From positions 1 through 44,117 of IMG/VR virus record IMGVR_UViG_3300024346_000136: 44,117 bases of DNA; one strand, written 5' to 3'. The DNA is from a virus. This document shows, piece after piece, positions 41,506-44,117 of this stretch. Within the stretch, counting starts at the first letter, position 1, and the number at the start of each line of letters is the position of its first letter. A program made the position numbers and the translations under genes. The notes under the pieces were generated by a model that saw only the letters and a list, made by a program, of their open reading frames with translations, was not told the DNA's origin and did not search any database.

Positions 41506-43854
41506 ATGGCAGATAAGCGAATAAGTCAACTAGTAGATCGGGGCACGGTAGTTAATAACGATGTAGTACCTATCGTAGTAAGTGGGGCTACCACTACAAA
41601 CAAGGCAACTATATCAAGTATTCAAACCTTCATGCAGGGTAACCTTGATCTAGGGGTTACTTCTGTAGGCATAACCATAGGTACTTCAGGAACAAATGTA
41701 AGTGTGACGGGGTCACCTGTGACAAGTTCTGGAAACATCACTATCAATATCCCTACTGCATCCGCTACTAATCGAGGGGCTTTGTCTTCTGCTGATTGGT
41801 CTACTTTTAACGGGAAGCAAAATGCTTTAACTAACCCAATCACAGGCACAGGGGCAACAGGTCAAGTAGCTTATTGGAATGGTACTAATTCTCAGACGGG
41901 AAGCAATAACCTATTTTGGGATAATGCTAATGTAAAGTTGGGCATAGGTACAAATACACCTGAATCAACGGGTCTTACTATTGCAGGTGGAGGGATGATA
42001 GTTAGTCTTGATTCAGGTTCTGCTAGAAAAGTATTAGAACTTTATGCTACAAGTACAGGTGCAAAAGTATCTTCATCTTATGTCGGTGCTTCATCTTATG
42101 GTAGTTTAGAATTATTAACTTCAGGATTGCCAAGACTAACCATAGCCTCCACAGGCGGTGTAACTTTGACAGGTGCTTTGAACGGGACTAGCGCTACTTT
42201 TAGTGGATTGCTAACTGCGATCCCAACGGCAACAACTTTGGTAAGAGCAGCTACTTTTGGCAATACTTCAACAAATGCTTTATCTGCTGCATCTATTGGT
42301 TTTAATTTAGGTGGTGGTGATTTTGGTGCAATAGAGGTAGGTTACAATAGCAATAGTCCATACATGGATTTCAAGGTAGGTGCTTCATTGACTCAATCAT
42401 TAAGACTAGCCTCAACAGGCGCGGCTACCTTCTCAAGCAGTGTGGATGTTTATACCAATTTGGTAACTACAGGCAATGGGTCAAGTAGTGTGTTGACAAT
42501 GTTCAATACCACAGGCACAACTGATGGAGCAGCGATTGGCTATAATACGGCAATGAGATTTGGCACAGTTACAGGTGTAAATGCAGCAGGATTTACCGAA
42601 CGAATGCGTATTACTAGCGGCGGCAACGTAGGCATCGGCACGGCTAGTCCTGCGGCTAAACTTGATGTGAGAACAGGGGTTGCGGGAGCATTGGTAAACT
42701 TTACGGATGGGGTGGCGCAGACATTCCAAGTAAGCACAACAAGCACGGGAATAGATATTTCAAATCCGAACTCGGGATATATATCTTTTTCGAATACTTC
42801 CGAACGTATGCGAATCACCTCAAGCGGCAACGTTGGGATTGGCACGGCTAGTCCTACATCTTTATCGGGATACATACTTCAAACAATAAATGGTGCATCA
42901 GGTTCATTTACTGAATATCAAGAAAATGGAACTAACACATTTCGAGTAGGTTCAGATATTGGAGCAGGTGGATTCTTATTTACACAAGGGGCTTTACCAA
43001 TTAGATTCGGGACAAATGGAAGCGAAAGAATTAGAATCACTTCCGCGGGTCTTGTTGGCATAGGAACGAGTAGTCCGGCCGATTCCCTTCACATAGCATA
43101 CAATGGGGCGGCATCTTATTCCGCGGCTTTATGGACAAATTCAAGTTCAACGGCGAATCTTTATGTAGGTGTTGCGGGTAGTGGTGTAGCAAATACATCA
43201 TTGAGAAACAACGCCTATGTAATGAATGCCTCGGCTTCGGCTTTGGTTCTTGGTACATCGGACAACGAAAGAATGCGCATCACTTCGGGGGGGGTTGTTC
43301 TTGTAAATAGAACTACTACTTTAAACAATGGCTTTTTTGAAGTAAACGGAGACGGATCGAGATCGGGTGTGGCTTGTAATCAAATATCAACTGCTTCATC
43401 GGCTCAAATTTATTTCAGTAATCCAAACGGAATAGTAGGTTCCATTTTCTCAAGTGGATCTGCTACTTCTTATAATACATCATCCGACTACAGATTAAAG
43501 GAAAATGTAAATCCCGTACAAAATGCACTTTCTGTATTGACTCAGTTAAAGCCTTGCACTTTCAATTTCATTGCAGATGCAGATGAAGAGGTAATGGGCT
43601 TTATTGCTCACGAGGTGCAGGAGGTAATCCCTCAAGCGGTAACGGGTGAAAAGGATGGATTCAAAATTAAAGAAGTAGAGGTATCCCCTGCGGAACTAGA
43701 TGAAGAAGGAAACATCATCACAGAGGCGGTAATTGAAGAGAAAGAAATACCTGTTTACCAAGGCATTGACCATTCCAAACTAGTGCCTCTTTTGGTGGCA
43801 GCAATACAAGAACTTAAAACAGAAATAGATTCACTTAAAAACCAAATGCAATGA
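41506..43854 (+). CDS. Tail fibre, variant 2 with C-terminal S74 intramolecular chaperone
   Basis: 782 residues. Residues 1-214 are identical to the variant 1 fibre; after 42147 the sequence differs. The shaft has at least four ERMRITS/ERIRITS-x-G-x-VGIGT-type repeats (bases near 42599, 42803, 43025, 43268). Residues 659-782 form an S74 peptidase/chaperone: SSDYRLKENVNPVQNALSVL, FIAHEVQEVIPQAV, and a final coiled coil (LVPLLVAAIQELKTEIDSLK). Known role: the domain folds the trimeric fibre and then cuts itself off before the Ser of SSDYRLKEN. Variant 1 lacks it. Confidence 0.82.
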   Translation: MADKRISQLVDRGTVVNNDVVPIVVSGATTTNKATISSIQTFMQGNLDLGVTSVGITIGTSGTNVSVTGSPVTSSGNITINIPTASATNRGALSSADWSTFNGKQNALTNPITGTGATGQVAYWNGTNSQTGSNNLFWDNANVKLGIGTNTPESTGLTIAGGGMIVSLDSGSARKVLELYATSTGAKVSSSYVGASSYGSLELLTSGLPRLTIASTGGVTLTGALNGTSATFSGLLTAIPTATTLVRAATFGNTSTNALSAASIGFNLGGGDFGAIEVGYNSNSPYMDFKVGASLTQSLRLASTGAATFSSSVDVYTNLVTTGNGSSSVLTMFNTTGTTDGAAIGYNTAMRFGTVTGVNAAGFTERMRITSGGNVGIGTASPAAKLDVRTGVAGALVNFTDGVAQTFQVSTTSTGIDISNPNSGYISFSNTSERMRITSSGNVGIGTASPTSLSGYILQTINGASGSFTEYQENGTNTFRVGSDIGAGGFLFTQGALPIRFGTNGSERIRITSAGLVGIGTSSPADSLHIAYNGAASYSAALWTNSSSTANLYVGVAGSGVANTSLRNNAYVMNASASALVLGTSDNERMRITSGGVVLVNRTTTLNNGFFEVNGDGSRSGVACNQISTASSAQIYFSNPNGIVGSIFSSGSATSYNTSSDYRLKENVNPVQNALSVLTQLKPCTFNFIADADEEVMGFIAHEVQEVIPQAVTGEKDGFKIKEVEVSPAELDEEGNIITEAVIEEKEIPVYQGIDHSKLVPLLVAAIQELKTEIDSLKNQMQ

Positions 43855-43991
43855 AAGTAACACTAACAGAAGACCAAATCAAAATGCTAGAAGCATGGGC
43901 GCAAGAGTTGCCTACTAAGTACGGGATGTCCTTCATCCAATTCCTAGCACAGCAAGTGCAGGAGCAGAACCCGAAGGAAGAAGCAGAGTAG
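43851..43991 (+). CDS. Small conserved protein after the fibre, second-strain allele
   Basis: 46 residues, counterpart of 11610-11753 with silent and few coding changes (start MKVTLTEDQIKMLEAW). It begins in an ATGA overlap with the fibre gene. The 88-residue gene that precedes it in variant 1 is absent here. Confidence 0.65.
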   Translation: MKVTLTEDQIKMLEAWAQELPTKYGMSFIQFLAQQVQEQNPKEEAE

Positions 43992-43998
43992 TAAACAT

Positions 43999-44019
43999 GG
44001 GGAATCAAAACGATTCCCC
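43999..44019 (+). terminator. Hairpin before tape measure, second-strain version
   Basis: GGGGAATC / GATTCCCC stem conserved from 11759-11778 with a changed loop (AAAAC). Confidence 0.6.
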
Positions 44020-44041
44020 TAACCTTTAAAAACCCACACCA

Positions 44042-44117
44042 ATGGCTGAAGAAAATAAGATAATCCTTGACGCAGATGTCAAACCTTTAAAGAAACAATT
44101 AAAGGAGGCTACGCTAG
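44042..44117 (+). CDS. Tape measure protein, 5' end only (cut by window)
   Basis: The first 25 codons match 11801 onwards (MAEENKIILDADVKPLKKQL). The gene continues beyond the window. Confidence 0.8.
   Translation, partial: MAEENKIILDADVKPLKKQLKEATL

Noticed and set aside
42481-43258. Reverse-strand frames within the fibre gene
   Set aside because: Low-complexity products opposite a repeat-rich coding sequence; shadows.
1-44117. Tandem prophage or integrated element
   Set aside because: No integrase, attachment repeats, tRNA or host genes, and the redundancy fits one circular unit of about 31.8 kb.
1-44117. CRISPR array
   Set aside because: The only regular short repeats are the six contiguous 11-bp iterons, with no spacers.
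1-44117. tRNA genes
   Set aside because: No cloverleaf with a TTCGAAT-type T arm was noticed; the ATTCGG/CCGAAT hairpin at 23476 is only a simple stem-loop.

Overview
This window looks like a dsDNA tailed phage (siphovirus-type gene set) of a Bacteroidota host, sequenced for about 1.4 genome lengths. Host evidence: leaders are A-rich with no Shine-Dalgarno (many genes follow an 'accaaacc-ATG' type leader), promoters fit the Bacteroidota -7 consensus TAnnTTTG, and one phage protein (26390-26749) copies the C-terminal domain of a Bacteroidota-type RNA polymerase alpha subunit. There is no integrase, no attachment site and no host gene.

The window is redundant. Position 1 corresponds to 31766 (both lie in the end of the rusA gene), so one unit is about 31.8 kb, and 31766-44117 runs again through the first part of the genome. 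The two passes are not the same molecule: they differ by point changes over 1-1091 versus 31766-32956 (with about 100 extra bases in the second), appear identical over 1092-10282 versus 32957-42147, then diverge inside the tail-fibre gene. The simplest reading is a circular or concatemeric genome assembled through two co-occurring strains.

Layout of one unit: 24-1896 small early genes (XRE regulator, sigma-like protein, CxxC membrane protein, small protein with an SSB-like tip); 2102-3419 a ParB-like protein and a TAGT-like glycosyltransferase (candidate DNA hypermodification cassette); 3445-4927 terminase; 4960-11753 a frameshifted tail-chaperone-like gene, tail completion, two large tail proteins, fibre and fibre-associated proteins; 11801-13864 tape measure; 13876-20601 head and connector genes (XkdF-like protease, scaffold-like, capsid, tail tube, portal, connector, tail terminator); 20604-23476 lysis-like genes, M15 endolysin and a metallophosphatase; 23520-24417 a short leftward operon with an Nmad1/DUF1599-like protein; 24570-31788 rightward recombination and replication genes (ERF, Gp157, alpha-CTD mimic, HTH proteins, replication initiator with internal iterons, DnaB-like helicase, DNA methyltransferase, RusA).

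Most attractive points: the ParB/glycosyltransferase cassette with a sharp base-composition break inside the ParB gene; the phage-borne RpoA C-terminal domain; a -1 frameshift fusion; six tandem 11-bp iterons inside the initiator gene; two alternative fibre C-termini (one with an S74 autocleaving chaperone) on the same N-terminal stalk; and a short promoter-to-terminator transcript with a possible loop pseudoknot before the replication initiator.
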